DNA from: Tamarix chinensis
Lineage: Eukaryota; Streptophyta; Magnoliopsida; Caryophyllales; Tamaricaceae
Assembly (NCBI GenBank): GCA_030549775.1
Contig: CM060175.1
Coordinates: 98,571,470-98,635,469 of the forward strand
DNA: 64,000 nt
Direction: 5' to 3'
Below are positions 12,831 through 23,700 of this stretch, piece after piece. Each line of letters opens with the position of its first letter. The stretch's first letter is position 1. A program made the translations under genes and the position numbers. The notes beneath the pieces are model-generated. The model had not been told where the DNA came from. It was given only the letters and a program-made list of their open reading frames with translations, and did no database searches.

Positions 12831-15659
12831 TGAAATGCCCCGAAAATTCTAATTTTATTATTTATTATTAAATAATATTTTATTATAAAAATTAATTAAA
12901 TAATTTGTTTTTATTAAAATAAAAGGAAATTAATTAGGGCAAATTAATAAGAAATTTTATAAATATTTTAATTAGAGGAAATTTGGGTATTTTAACTAAT
13001 TAAAGATTTTCATTTGGAAATTTATTTAAATAAATTATTTTATTTAAAATAATAAGGAGAAAATAGTTTCAATTTAATATTAATTTAATAAATAATTTAA
13101 TTGAATAAAATTAGAGTGATTTGCTAATTAAAATGGAATTTATGGAAAATCTTTTAAAAATCCTAATTTAGCCTAAAAAAGGATTTAAATATTATTTTAT
13201 TTAAATATTATTATTTTTAAATATCTCAAATATTTTAATTAATTTAAATACCCAACCTAATTATTTTTCTCTTTTTCTTTTCCCCTTTTTTCCTTTACTT
13301 TTGTCCTTTTTCTTTCTTTTTCTTTCTTCTTCTTTTCTTTTTCTTTTTCTCCTCCCCGACCTAGGCCAGCCCAGCGGCCCAAGCCCTCCCTCCCTCCTTG
13401 TGGCCCAGCCCGCGCAGCCACCTCTTACCTTCTCCTCACCGCACCGCGTTATACTTCTCTTGCCCCTAAAATGTGTTATCGTATTTAATAAACCTTAACC
13501 CCGCGCCGATAGGCCCGGTCTCCCCTCTTTTATTTTCTTTCTTTTTCCCGGCCGCCCGGTCCAGTCGCCTTTCTTTCTTCTTCTTCCTCTAGCCTTCGAT
13601 CCTGCCTCCGTCGATCGACCTGCAACCTCCGCAGTAGCCCAGTCGAGATTTTCGGCGCCGATCTTACCCCTTTGACCTATATTTTCCTCCCTTTCTCTTC
13701 CCCTTGTTTCGACAGCCTCATAAACCCAATCAAATCCCCTATTCCTGCGCGTTTTTCTCTCTCCCAACTGACCACAACCCTTGCGCCGAATTTTATTTTC
13801 GCCGGCTTTGATGCCGCCAGCGAAACCTAACCCTACTTGCTTAATCCCTCATCGTTCCACAGGCCCTAACATTTCATTTAAACACTATAAATACCCCCAT
13901 AAGAGCTTTTATTGAGCCTTTGATTTCCTTACCTAGAATTTTTCCCTTGTTAACCGCCAACCCTTTAGATGCCATCGCTTCCGACGTCGGTCAACTAAGC
14001 CACCTACTTTGCCTATCAAATTATTCCTTGCACAGTCCTCTAACTAACCACCTGTCCTATATCCCTCTATTCATCCTGCACAAGCCATCGTAGCTGTGCG
14101 AAGTAGCCTTCCCAATCTCACCTATTTTCTGTCTCCGCCGCCCTTCGAACCACCTTTGACCACCTATTCCGCTGCTGCCGCCACTTATTTCACCTCCCAT
14201 TCTCTTCTGCAGACCCTCCTTTACTTTCCCCTACCTTTCTTTTCCTCTCCCTCCCTCTCCTCCTCTCTTTCTCTCCTTCTTCTCCATTCGGCCACCGCCG
14301 TCGCAGCCTTTCGTCGCCACCTTTGGCTATGCCATTACCCTCATTCTGATCCTCTCCCTTTAGGCATTCTTAAACAGCGCAACTTACACCTTAATTCTCC
14401 CTATCTTTTTCCCAACATCTAACTTTTACCTTTTTTTTCCTTTTTTCGGCCGCCACCGCCGTGCACCACCGCCGGTGCCGCCTATCCTTGCCAACCTAAG
14501 GTGAGACCAGTCAAATCCCTAATGAGGCGTAGGAGCATACTCCAAGACCGGTGTTGTTTTAGGTAAGGGTGTTACTAAGGCCTTTTATGTGTTAATGTTC
14601 ATTGAATGCCTTGTATGTTATGCATCATATGTTATTAATGTAGTTATTTCGTATATGGTATGATGTGGACATTGTCCCGCAAGTGACTGGCCCACTGACA
14701 ATAATAGTGGGGTGACTCGAGCTCAATAAATACAAACCAGAGTTTGCCAAGACACTTAAAAGATACTAATTACTTATAATGGAACACTATGTGAGCAGGA
14801 ACCAGACCGATCCACCGGTCAGGAATAGTGGTGTGGACTATTGTCCCGCAAGTGACCGGTCCACCGGCGAATAATAGTGGTGTGGGCTTTGTCCAGCAAG
14901 TGACCGGCCCACCAGCAATAATAGTGGGGTGTTCCTATACTTACATGGATTTGATAAAAAGGCATGGTGTGTATCGACTTCCGATAAAATATTAATTAAA
15001 TAATTAATCCGGACTATAAATGGGCCTTTATGTATCTACATGAATGATTGTTTGTTATTATGTTATCATGTTGGCCTTTATGTCCTTTTATTCTTATGCA
15101 TGGTTTATGTGATTTTAGGTGTTGGCCTTACTCAGTACGTAGAGTACTGATCACCCCTTTCATGGGTGCTGCTCATTCCTACGAGTAGTATGCCCTTCTG
15201 ACTTTGTGCAAGTGGGCGAGACATCAGTCGGGGATGTGTGTTGAGCATGTTTTGGCTCAAGTTCAAGAGAGTTGTGGCCATATTTCATTCTTTATGCGAC
15301 TTCTATTGCTTCTTGTTATTCCTTTTGTTTTGGATTTTTCAAAATTAAATATTAATGCTTGTAGCTATTATTCCTTTTGAGGAATTTTGATTTCGCACTC
15401 TGATTTCTATTTTATTATTGATTCATGATTCTTTACGCGCACTCTAATGTTAATGTATGATATTTTGAGTTCTTTTATGAAATGTTGGTTTTAGTTTAAT
15501 GTAAATCTTTTCTTAGCCTTAGCACTTGGTACTGGAACGGTCGAAGAGAACTGGTCTGGTACTAAGTGTGGTGGTAATATCCCCAGAATTCACCAAATTA
15601 AGTATTTTAATTACTTTCTCTCTTTTTTTAAAAAAAGTAGTGAATTTTGGGGTGTTACA
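12831..15659 (+). mobile_element. Nested solo LTR, short variant of the same family
   Basis: Begins TGAAATGCCCCGAAAATTCT and ends TTTTGGGGTGTTACA, with the perfect target duplication ACAAC at 12826-12830 and 15660-15664. At 2829 bp it is much shorter than its relatives: it lacks the triplet-microsatellite zone and the telobox minisatellite, passing from the pyrimidine tract almost directly to GGTGAGACCAGTCAAA at about 14500. It keeps the CCACCGG array (14690-14935), the TCAGTAC hairpin (15132-15150) and the 3' hairpin (about 15528-15573). It sits inside the pyrimidine tract of the outer LTR, so it is younger. Confidence 0.9.
15132..15150 (+). other. Conserved LTR hairpin 1 (example copy)
   Basis: TCAGTAC, a 5-base loop GTAGA, then GTACTGA form a perfect 7-bp stem. 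Other LTRs hold TTAGTAC/GTACTAA (20680-20698), TCAGTAC/GTACTGA (56513-56531), TCAATA/TATTGA (35386-35403) and a wobble-rich copy at 19982-20000. All lie downstream of the CCACCGG array and just upstream of a conserved ATGGGTG motif. Confidence 0.6.
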
Positions 15660-15914
15660 ACAACCGCCCCCCTACGCCGCCACCTTCATTCCACCCCTCT
15701 CCACCTAGGCAGCCATCAACACCCAAACTTCCACCCTCTTTCTCCCTCTCCTTTTTCCAGCACTCAACTATCTCTCTTTTCTTCCTTTTTTCCAACCACC
15801 GCCGCTAGTGCCACCAGTCACCACCAACCCAGGGTGGTACCATAAACCCTCTCAACCCTTAAACCCTAATTAATTAAGCTTTATTTATTTAATTATATTA
15901 TATTACTATTATTC

Positions 15915-16062
15915 AATTATTATTATTATTATTATTAATGTTGTTATTATTATTATTACTATATAGGGCCGAGACCATATTGTGTCACTATATCAATTAT
16001 TATTATTATTATTATTATTATTATGTATTATCATTATTATTATCATTAGTAATTATTATTAT

Positions 16063-16103
<41 letters not shown>

Positions 16104-16184
16104 TTTCAATGCAGGATCGAAACTCTACTTTACATTATTTTCGATTAATACCATTATTATTATTACTACATATTATTATTATTG

Positions 16185-16216
<32 letters not shown>

Positions 16217-16275
16217 TTAGTGAAGGGTCGAAGCCCTTATTTTATATTATTTTAAATTATACTACTACTACTACT
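15915..16275 (+). repeat. Triplet microsatellite zone, left half (TTA, TAG, ACT)
   Basis: Runs of TTA/TAT are broken by a pure TAG run at about 16062-16102, then more TTA runs to 16217 and an ACT run ending at the insertion site at 16275. Reading frames here encode only homopolymer-like peptides and are not genes. Confidence 0.95.
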
Positions 16276-17811
16276 TGATAGATGAGATTTATATGTTATT
16301 TTGCTAAGTAAAAATGTCATTTATTCCTCATTACTTTTATAACATGGAATCTTTTCTCGAGTTTTTCTCTTTTGGATAGATTTTGCAGGAAAAGATAAAA
16401 ATGAAGAAATTCAAAGGAGAAATCGATGGAAAGAGAAAAGGCAACAAAGAACACATCAAGAGATATGGAATCCATGGAAGAAAAGACTAGAAATGAAGAA
16501 TATATATCAAAGGGAAGATTGTGTTGAAATTTCATGAAGAAATAATGAAGAAACAAGAAACACGCCCCCCCCCCCCCGTGTTTATCTATCAGCACACAAA
16601 TTTCAGCACTTAAAAATTCAGCATTTGGCCGAGAGTTCAAGGAAAAATACGGGGGTCCCGTGTTTTCTAACACGGACCGTGTTTTTCTCAAATTCTGTAA
16701 CCGTTCGCACAACGTTTCCCCGATATATTTCTAAAGTTTTAACGTTCGAGAGGTGGTTCGGGGGAGTTCGAGAATGGGATTTTCTCTTTCTCTCTATACT
16801 CTCTAGATACCACATGTAATTTGTAATTCCAATTCTTTTTCTCTCCATTGTATTCAATTGAACAATCAACAATATGCAATTCAATTCGATAAGTTCTACT
16901 CCATTCCTCTTTTAATTTCAAGTTTTGATATTTGATTGAATGCAATTCAATTCTCTTTGCTGCATTATTATTTTTCTTGTGTTTAGTGTTTCATTGTTAA
17001 TTTATTTATAAGCATTGATGTTAATTATAGATTATTGCATTTAATTGTGTGTTACTGCAATTATGTAGATAATATAAGGTAGGAGGATTTGATGACGGAA
17101 TTAGGGTTTTAGATTTTGAATTCATGATTCTAGATGGAATTTAATTGAATTGATGGACGGAATTGAATGATCTCGCATCATAGATTAAGAATTTAAACTA
17201 ATTAGACTGATCACCTATCTAGTTTAGATCTTAATCTACGCTAGGATAACGGAATTAATACGTAATTGTTAATTAACGTTTCCATAGTAGCAAAAGATTA
17301 ATTATTAATCTTGTCCATTAATTCGTATGATTGCATGATCCGAGCTTATGTGATTATGGTCATAGTTGACTGCTTTCCATTTGTAATGCTTCCATTAATT
17401 GAATCTAGTGTTCTTAACCTAGGTTATTAATTGGTTAGGTGATAAATTGAGAGCTTATTCAATTTATTAAAATTGAGAGAAAGCAAAGAGATGAATTATT
17501 ATGAGTTTCTACAAGTCAACGTTAAATCATTTAGAATATTTCGTTTCTCCATGATTATTTGATATCCTAATTCCATAATCAATACTTCCTATCCTTATTC
17601 ATTAATTAGTGAGTACAATGTTTTATTATTTATCCATAGTTTAGATATTGATGATAGAATTGTATGTTATTACATAACCGGGGTTTTAACATCGATTATG
17701 GAATTATTGATTATATACCATTCCTTGTGGGTTCGACTCCTTCTTGCCATATACTACGTATTTGGGAATTAGGATTTATTTATTAAATTTGTTGTGCATA
17801 CGACAGTGCAT

Positions 17812-17813
<2 letters not shown>
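16276..17813 (+). mobile_element. LTR-like insertion of a different family (probable solo LTR)
   Basis: A 1538-bp segment with TGAT...ATCA ends (start TGATAGATGAGATTTATATG, end GACAGTGCATCA) interrupts the triplet microsatellite of the outer LTR, with CTACT on both sides (16271-16275 and 17814-17818). Because the target is itself a CTA repeat, this duplication is weaker evidence than usual. The 3' part contains CCTTGTGGGTTCGACTCC, a phrase I associate with the downstream end of plant gypsy LTRs of the Tat/Ogre kind; that assignment is from memory and tentative. It has no coding capacity. Removing it restores the expected length of the outer LTR, which supports the boundaries. Confidence 0.7.
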
Positions 17814-17858
<45 letters not shown>

Positions 17859-17866
17859 TTATTATC

Positions 17867-17933
<67 letters not shown>

Positions 17934-17935
17934 GT
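17814..17935 (+). repeat. Triplet microsatellite zone, right half (CTA then TTA)
   Basis: A CTA run (to about 17856) passes into a long TTA run (to about 17932). It continues the zone that was split by the insertion at 16276-17813. TTA runs also occur at 17970-18045. Confidence 0.95.
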
Positions 17936-18546
17936 GTAAAATCTTCAAACCTTTTATTATCATATTTTCCAATATTATTATTATTACTTTTAGCCTTAGC
18001 AAAACTAGTATTTAGTAAGTATTACTATTATTATATTATTATTTTATCTATAACCCTAACCTTAGAATAAATTAGGAAATAATATTAATTTGGTAGGAGG
18101 AAAATTAATCCTTGGTTTTTCCCTCTTATAGGTGAGACCAGTCAAAACCCTAAGGAGGTGTAGAAGCGTGCTCCAAGACAAGTGTCATATTAGGTAAGGG
18201 TGTAGCTAAGGCCTTATGTGTGTAATGTGTTTTGTATGCCTTGTATGCTAGTTGTCATGATATGTTATGTATCTTATGCTTATTGTTATAACTATTTTAT
18301 GTTTAGCGTAGCTTAGAGTTGAAGTATGCTCATGTGTTATTTTATGGCATGTGTATAATATGTATAAGCTGTGATTATAATGTGATGTGTTGTAGCCCTT
18401 TAGGACATGCATGCTAGGATAAGTAATGTGATGATATAGGGTAAAAGGATAAAAAAGCAAAATGGGGCAGTAAGTTGACCAAAGGGGAATAAGTTAACCA
18501 ATGAATGTGGGTTTGACCTAAATATTTCATGATCCATGAGTGGAAG

Positions 18547-18672
18547 AATATAGGGTTTTGCATGGGAGAATCTATGGTTGTGCATGGGAGAATCTAGGGT
18601 TTGCATGGGAGAATCTATAGTTTTGCATGGGAGCTTTAGGGTTTTGCATGAAGAAATCCGAGGGTTTGCATG
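18547..18672 (+). repeat. Telobox-bearing minisatellite of the LTR
   Basis: Five or six degenerate units of about 27 bp share TTTGCATGGGAGAATCTAGG. Several contain TAGGGTTT, the plant telobox. A homologous stretch lies in reverse orientation at about 31570-31645 (CCCCATGCAAACCCTAGAAT) and at 57480-57560 in the other long LTRs. Confidence 0.8.
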
Positions 18673-19444
18673 GGATGTATAAAGCCTGTATGAGGGTAAA
18701 TTTTACGTATGGAATGTTGATTTGGGGTGTGAGGAAGGTAATGGAAGATTTGTTTGGGTGATTGGAGACTTTAGGTGAAAAATAGTACACGGAACAATAT
18801 AAGGGTGCATAGGAGACTAAGCTAGGGTTTGAGAGGAAACTCTAATATGAGAAAGTGGTAAAAAGGAAAAATAAATGAGGGTGGGTAGAGTGTGAGATGA
18901 GGATGGAAAATTATCATGTGAGAGATGAGCATGAGCATCATGGAAAAATAAAAGTGAAAGGTGAGCAATGGAGGGGTGACGTGTTGAAAGGAGGATGCTA
19001 GGGTTTAGCGTGACAGCTAGGATTTGGTGTGGCCACCTAGGGTTTCGTGGTCACACGTGTACTTGGGAAGTAAAGCGTAATGATGAGGGTTGAATCTAAG
19101 GGCTATGATGAGTAGGGTGTTAAAATAATTTAGGCTTGCGAAGTGGAGTAGGATGTGCCACATAGGCCTAAATTAGGGTTTCTGGAGGAAACCCTAGAGT
19201 GAGGTAATGAGTGGACTTGGAGGTGTAAGGTAGTGGGCCTTGACCCACATACTTAGGAGTTGGACTTCTAGTGCGAGTTAGGGTAAGTAGGAAAGGTTAT
19301 TAGGGAAAGTTAGGAGGTGCAAAAGTCTCATGATGTGGGACGGGTCCTTTTGGAGGATAAGCGTAGAGGGATTTAGTCATACATGTCAAGGGTGAAACTT
19401 CTGAATAAGACACTGTAAGATATTAATCATGTAAAGTGAAAGAT

Positions 19445-19805
19445 TATTGAGTCGGGACCAGACCAATCCACCAGCATATAATAGTGGTTAGGGCTTTCTG
19501 CCCTATAAGTAACCGATCCACCGACGAATAATAGTGGTCAGGTGCATTATGCCCTGTACGTTTTCGGTCCACCGGCTATAATAGTAGGGGATTCCGTACT
19601 CAACAAACCGAACATAATTGTGCTAAGACACTAAGTACTTACAGTGAAAGGCCATGAGAGTTGGGGCTAGACCGATCTACCGGCAATAATAGTGGTCAGG
19701 AGCTTTATGCCCTATATGTTTTTGGTCCACCGACAATAATAGTGGTCGGGAGCTTTATGTCCTGTATGTTTTCGGTCCACCAGTTATAATAGTAGAGTTC
19801 CAGCA
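19445..19805 (+). repeat. CCACCGG...ATAATAGTGG tandem array of the LTR
   Basis: Units of about 55-65 bp contain a core like GGTCCACCGGCTATAATAGT followed by a spacer ending in GCCCTATA or similar. Equivalent arrays occur in every related LTR here: 11350-11560, 14690-14935, 30475-30835 (reverse), 34935-35205 and 56770-57115 (reverse). Cores are better preserved than spacers. Confidence 0.85.
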
Positions 19806-21143
19806 CTCGCATGAAATGATAATAAGTATGGTGTGAAATGAGCATTGATCAGAGATTAAATAATCAGTTTATAGGGACTATAATTTGGCCTTTATTTATT
19901 TATTTGAAGTGATCGTATACTGTTGTATTATCATGCTTGGATTGTGTTGCTTTTGTGTATTGGCCTTAGTACACAGTTACCTTAGTACGTAGCGCATTGA
20001 CTACTCGTTTTATGGGTGTTGTTCATTCGTACGAGCAGAAGGCCCCTCTGACTTTGTGCAGGTTGGTGATACTTATTTTGATGCCTTTGATGTTCATGAG
20101 GCATCAGGCGGGGCTGAGTGCTGAGTGTGGACTTAATACGAAGATTTAGAGTGGCGTGGCCGGATTTCCTCTTTATGTTCTTCTATTTCTCTATGTTATT
20201 CCTTTTTGTATTGAATTTCCTAGAACTAAACTATTATCATTTGTAGACCTTATTCCTTTCAATAAACGTTGACTATATATTTTGGATTATAAACTTTTAT
20301 GCGTACTCTAATTTCTATGTTATGATCTTTCTAGTCTTTTCACGAACTCTTGGTTTAAGTATTGACTTAAGTTAACAATAATTCTTTTTAGCCTTAGCAC
20401 TTGGTACTGGAATGGTAGGAGTGAACCGATCTAGTACTGTAGGAGTAAACTGGTCTGATACTAAGTGTGGCGGTAACATTCTCAAAATTCACATGTTCTA
20501 ATTTATTTTCTCCCGTTTAAAAAAATAGTAATTTTTAGGATGTTACAATGTTATAATCTAATAATACAAATTCGGACCAGTATTTACCTTATTGATGTTT
20601 GTACCTTTCATGTATGCTACTTTTCGCTATGAATGCTTGAAATTATATGTTTTCCTATTTGATTGTATTGTTATCTTACTTAGTACGTAGCGTACTAATA
20701 ATATTTTATATGGGTGCTATTAATTCCCATAAGTAGAAGACCCTGATGGTTTTGTGTAGGTCTTTGAGGACCCAGTTGATGATTTCGCTGCCTTTAATGC
20801 ATTGTATGGGGAAGAGTGACATTTATCTGTACTGGGTGCTTGAGCGAAAAGTCATATTATCCGGATATTATTTTACCTAAATATCTTTTTTGACTCTTTG
20901 ATCTATGGTATTCCTTTTGTCTGTATTTTAGATATTGTACTCGGAGATAACCTCCAAACTCATATTTACATTATAAAGATTCTCTTATTTCTGCTTACTC
21001 TGTTTTACTTGTAATAGTTTTAGCCTTGTGATTGATATGAGTATGGTATAGTAAGCTAGACTTACGGCGGTAACACCCAGTATTTTGGTTCTAAGTTTCC
21101 GCCGTAAAATAAAATTTTTAGTAGTAAATTTTAAAGTGGTATA

Positions 21144-22210
21144 TTAATGGTTGGCATACTGAGTGAATGAAATTTTTGAACCTAGAAATGAGAAAATAGT
21201 ATAATCATTCACTTGTTTGAAGTTACTTAAAAAAATAATTATTTAAAATAATAACGTAATGTTCTTAGTCTAATTTTTATTTTAAATATATAATTTTTTT
21301 TAAGTAATTTCAAACAAACCTTATTTTCGACGTAGATATATCTAACTAGAGAAATGTAAGTTAGAAAACTAGTTCAAAATTAAAAGTTTAAAATTGTTCA
21401 AACCTTAAACTAGAAGTTGTTTTAGCACATTTATTTGAAAGATATTTTTTCTCTTAAAAAAGGCTTGTCATCTAAACATTGTTGCCAATATTTTGGCTAC
21501 TAAGAAGTTTGCGAACTATTCAAATAAGGTTTTTTTTTTCTTATGTTGCCAAGAAATTTTTATATTAATAAGCAGGGTTGTATAAAAAAATGAATATGAT
21601 ATTCAAAAGATTTGATAAGATATTTATGATATTTGGTGTAATTTTGGCTAAAAAGATATATGATATTAAGGATATTTGATTTTTTAATAGATTATTTGAT
21701 TCGAAAAAATATTTTATATTTTTTAATTATTTTTAAATTATATTATAATATTATATTTTTGTAATTTTAAAATTTAAAATTTTATTTATTTTTATATTTT
21801 AAATTTTTATAATAATATTTGATTTTTATTTTTTTTTTAAATAAGACATATATAAAAACTAATATATGGTCTTTATTTTAAAAAATTATCTTACAAAAGT
21901 TATTAAAATTATATTTTTACATAATGATTAGATATATTTAAATTCGAAAAAAATATATACAAACGAGTACCGATATCCAACTTTCAGTCACTCTCCGTAT
22001 GAGCGCGCTAGAAGATAGTTTATGGGACCATATTATTGGACATGCCCTACCAACTTACACTACAAGAGCCGTCTTAAATCTCAATCACCGCACAAGTATT
22101 ATTATATTGCTACAATAATCCACGTCATATTTCCATCACCCGAAGGCGGCTGAAGCGACGGTAGTTTAAACTTTCGTACAACCATTGGCCCACCATGCGC
22201 CTAAAGATTT
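21144..22210. other. AT-rich intergenic DNA 3' of the NF-YB gene
   Basis: Very AT-rich, with many GATATTTGAT-like words at 21590-21960 that may belong to an old DNA element; no ends were found. The last 100 bases should include the 3' UTR of the minus-strand NF-YB gene. No other gene seen. Confidence 0.5.
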
Positions 22211-22792
22211 TCAATAACGGCCTCCGCCATCCATCCGATTACCGTAGAAACGACCAGGCGCGGCTGCAGCACCACTACCGTCGACGCCTCCTCCCGGACT
22301 ACCAAAACGCCCCATCATCACCATATTATTACCATAATAAAATCCTCCGCCGTTTCCACAACCGACAACACCGCCATCAATTCCTCCGCCACCGTGCTCT
22401 CTCTCGGGTACGACCGTCGTTTTCTCACCTTCTAATTCCCGAAACCTCCCTAGATAAATCTTCAACGGCTCAACGTATTCTTCAAAGCCTAAAGTCGTCA
22501 TGGCCCAAAGTAAATCGTCGCCGTTTATTGTCTTCCGCTTCTCTCTTTGGCATTTATCAGTGGCTTCGCCGGTTATGAAGCTGATGAATTCGGAGACGCA
22601 TTCTTGTACGGTTTCTTTTGCATCCTTTGAGATCTTTGCATTTGCTGGTAGCGCCTTTTTTATGATTCGACTAACGTTTGCTATAGGTAGGAATCGGTCT
22701 TGTTCGCGTGGGGATGAGAATTCGCTGCTGCCGTTTAGTTTCTTTCCTCGGGGCGTGCTTTGTCCGCCGGAATCGTTGTCGGAATCCGCCAT
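22211..22792 (-). CDS. NF-YB: NF-YB: nuclear transcription factor Y subunit B (non-LEC1 type)
   Basis: Encodes 193 residues without a coding intron. Residues 29-121 form the HAP3/CBF-A histone-fold B domain: [54 protein letters not shown] and [20 protein letters not shown] are all present. NF-YB pairs with NF-YC through this fold and, with NF-YA, binds CCAAT boxes in promoters; alone it has no sequence-specific binding. Position 56 is Lys (KISKDAKE), where LEC1/L1L-type embryo regulators have Asp, so this is a general, non-LEC1 member. The N terminus [10 protein letters not shown] is shared with the NF-YB8/10-like group as I remember it. The tail from about 135 is glycine-rich and unconserved. 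The start is the ATG in GCCATGG context just upstream of that N terminus; an in-frame extension of a few codons upstream is unlikely to be translated. Confidence 0.95.
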   Translation of the reverse strand: MADSDNDSGGQSTPRGKKLNGSSEFSSPREQDRFLPIANVSRIIKKALPANAKISKDAKETVQECVSEFISFITGEATDKCQREKRKTINGDDLLWAMTTLGFEEYVEPLKIYLGRFRELEGEKTTVVPEREHGGGGIDGGVVGCGNGGGFYYGNNMVMMGRFGSPGGGVDGSGAAAAPGRFYGNRMDGGGRY

Positions 22793-22816
22793 GGAATGAT
22801 GGTAGGTCAAATTATC

Positions 22817-22841
22817 TATATATATATATATATATATATAT
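22817..22841. repeat. (TA)n microsatellite in the NF-YB leader/promoter
   Basis: An uninterrupted TA run begins about 25 bases upstream of the NF-YB start codon. It may lie in the 5' UTR and could vary between individuals. Confidence 0.9.
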
Positions 22842-23700
22842 TACAGCACAGATGATAGCAAATTACAGATAGAAATCTCTATTGATCAAATGGTGCAGAG
22901 ATGTCGTTTTTGTTTTTCTTGAACGAGCAATGCGATCATCCAGCTGAATAAATATAGAGAAACAAAATTCGAAATCGTAGCACTGATCTTTGCAGATAAT
23001 TCGAATTTCGCCAACACGGCGCGGGATTTTTAGGCGTAGGTTTTAGGTTTTTCCCTGTAATCCGAATCACAGAAGATTTAGTAAAATCAACATCAAAAGA
23101 CAATTGAATTCAACAAGGGCGAAAACAATTTGAATTAGAAAGACAGAATTCAATAAAAATAAAAAATAAAAAAAACTACACATCTATAATTGAACGTGGA
23201 AGGAAATGAGGTGAGAAGACCAGACCTCCTGTAGAAGAATCAGAATCGACGGACGAAATTTGAAGGGCATCAGAAACTTTGGCGAAGAGGCGCGGTAAAT
23301 TTACCTATAAGAGGAGAGAGAAAGAGAAGGAAGTCGGAAAAGGAAACGGGATGACTTTGGATGGAATCCGTTTGACTCTGATTGAAGGGCGGCAGGCTGG
23401 GTAGATATGGACGTTGATCGTACGGTGAAACATTTCCAAACCACGATATTTATGCGGTCGCCAGAGAGGTCAGTAACTTTATTTATTTATTTATTTATTT
23501 TTGCACTACCAGGGAAGGGAGGCCAGGGCAGTATAAAAGTTAAAGGGGAGGGCAATATTGGACAGGTCGGAACTAAGATAAGATGTGGAGGTTTATCTGG
23601 GCCGTCGGAATACGCTTCTTTGGCAAGTGAGTGGGGAAGATGTCGTCGAGGAGCTGGTGTCAGTGGCTTCTCGGAAGTAGTAAGCGCATGATCGAAGGTT
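22842..23700 (-). promoter_or_regulatory. NF-YB upstream region
   Basis: Gene-like base composition, more GC-rich than its surroundings, continues to about 23690. This is where the promoter and any 5' UTR intron of NF-YB would lie. A TTTA microsatellite sits at about 23480-23502. I could not fix a TATA box or splice sites with confidence, and the plus-strand frame at 23407-23691 shows no recognisable domain. Confidence 0.4.

Larger units (their letters stand above)
11599..20547 (+). mobile_element. Solo LTR (Ty3/gypsy-like), itself carrying two insertions
   Basis: Starts TGAAATATCCCAAAACCCTA and ends TTTTTAGGATGTTACA, and is flanked by the perfect 5-bp target duplication ATGTT (11594-11598 and 20548-20552). 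Removing the two nested insertions and their duplications leaves about 4572 bp, close to the 4653 and 4647 bp of the minus-strand copies at 29977 and 56025, so the excision model is self-consistent. Internal order is AT-rich start, pyrimidine tract, triplet microsatellite zone, telobox minisatellite, CCACCGG array, short hairpin, 3' hairpin, end. No internal retrotransposon region lies next to it, so it is a solo LTR produced by LTR-LTR recombination. Family assignment rests on similarity to the LTR at 56025, which has an attached PBS and gag. Confidence 0.85.
8401..21143 (+). mobile_element. Outermost LTR-like remnant hosting nested insertions (boundaries uncertain)
   Basis: The parts 8401-11598 and 20548-21143 look like the two halves of one older LTR related to the others here. 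The left part has a pyrimidine-rich start and the CCACCGGACGATAATAGTGG-type array at 11350-11560. The right part has the TTAGTAC/GTACTAA hairpin at 20680-20698 and ends AGTAAATTTTAAAGTGGTATA near 21143, close to the AAATTTTGAAGTGTTGCA end of the LTR at 27273. The left end is not recognisable and no target duplication was found, so the start coordinate is only where similarity appears to begin. Confidence 0.45.

Noticed and set aside
12029..12833. Proline/serine-rich plus-strand frames and glycine/arginine-rich minus-strand frames
   Set aside because: Same pyrimidine tract in the outer LTR; no conserved domain and the frames are not preserved among LTR copies.
14690..14935. CRISPR-like direct repeats with spacers
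   Set aside because: The units are a degenerate tandem array in a plant LTR, with similar spacers, no cas genes and a eukaryotic context.
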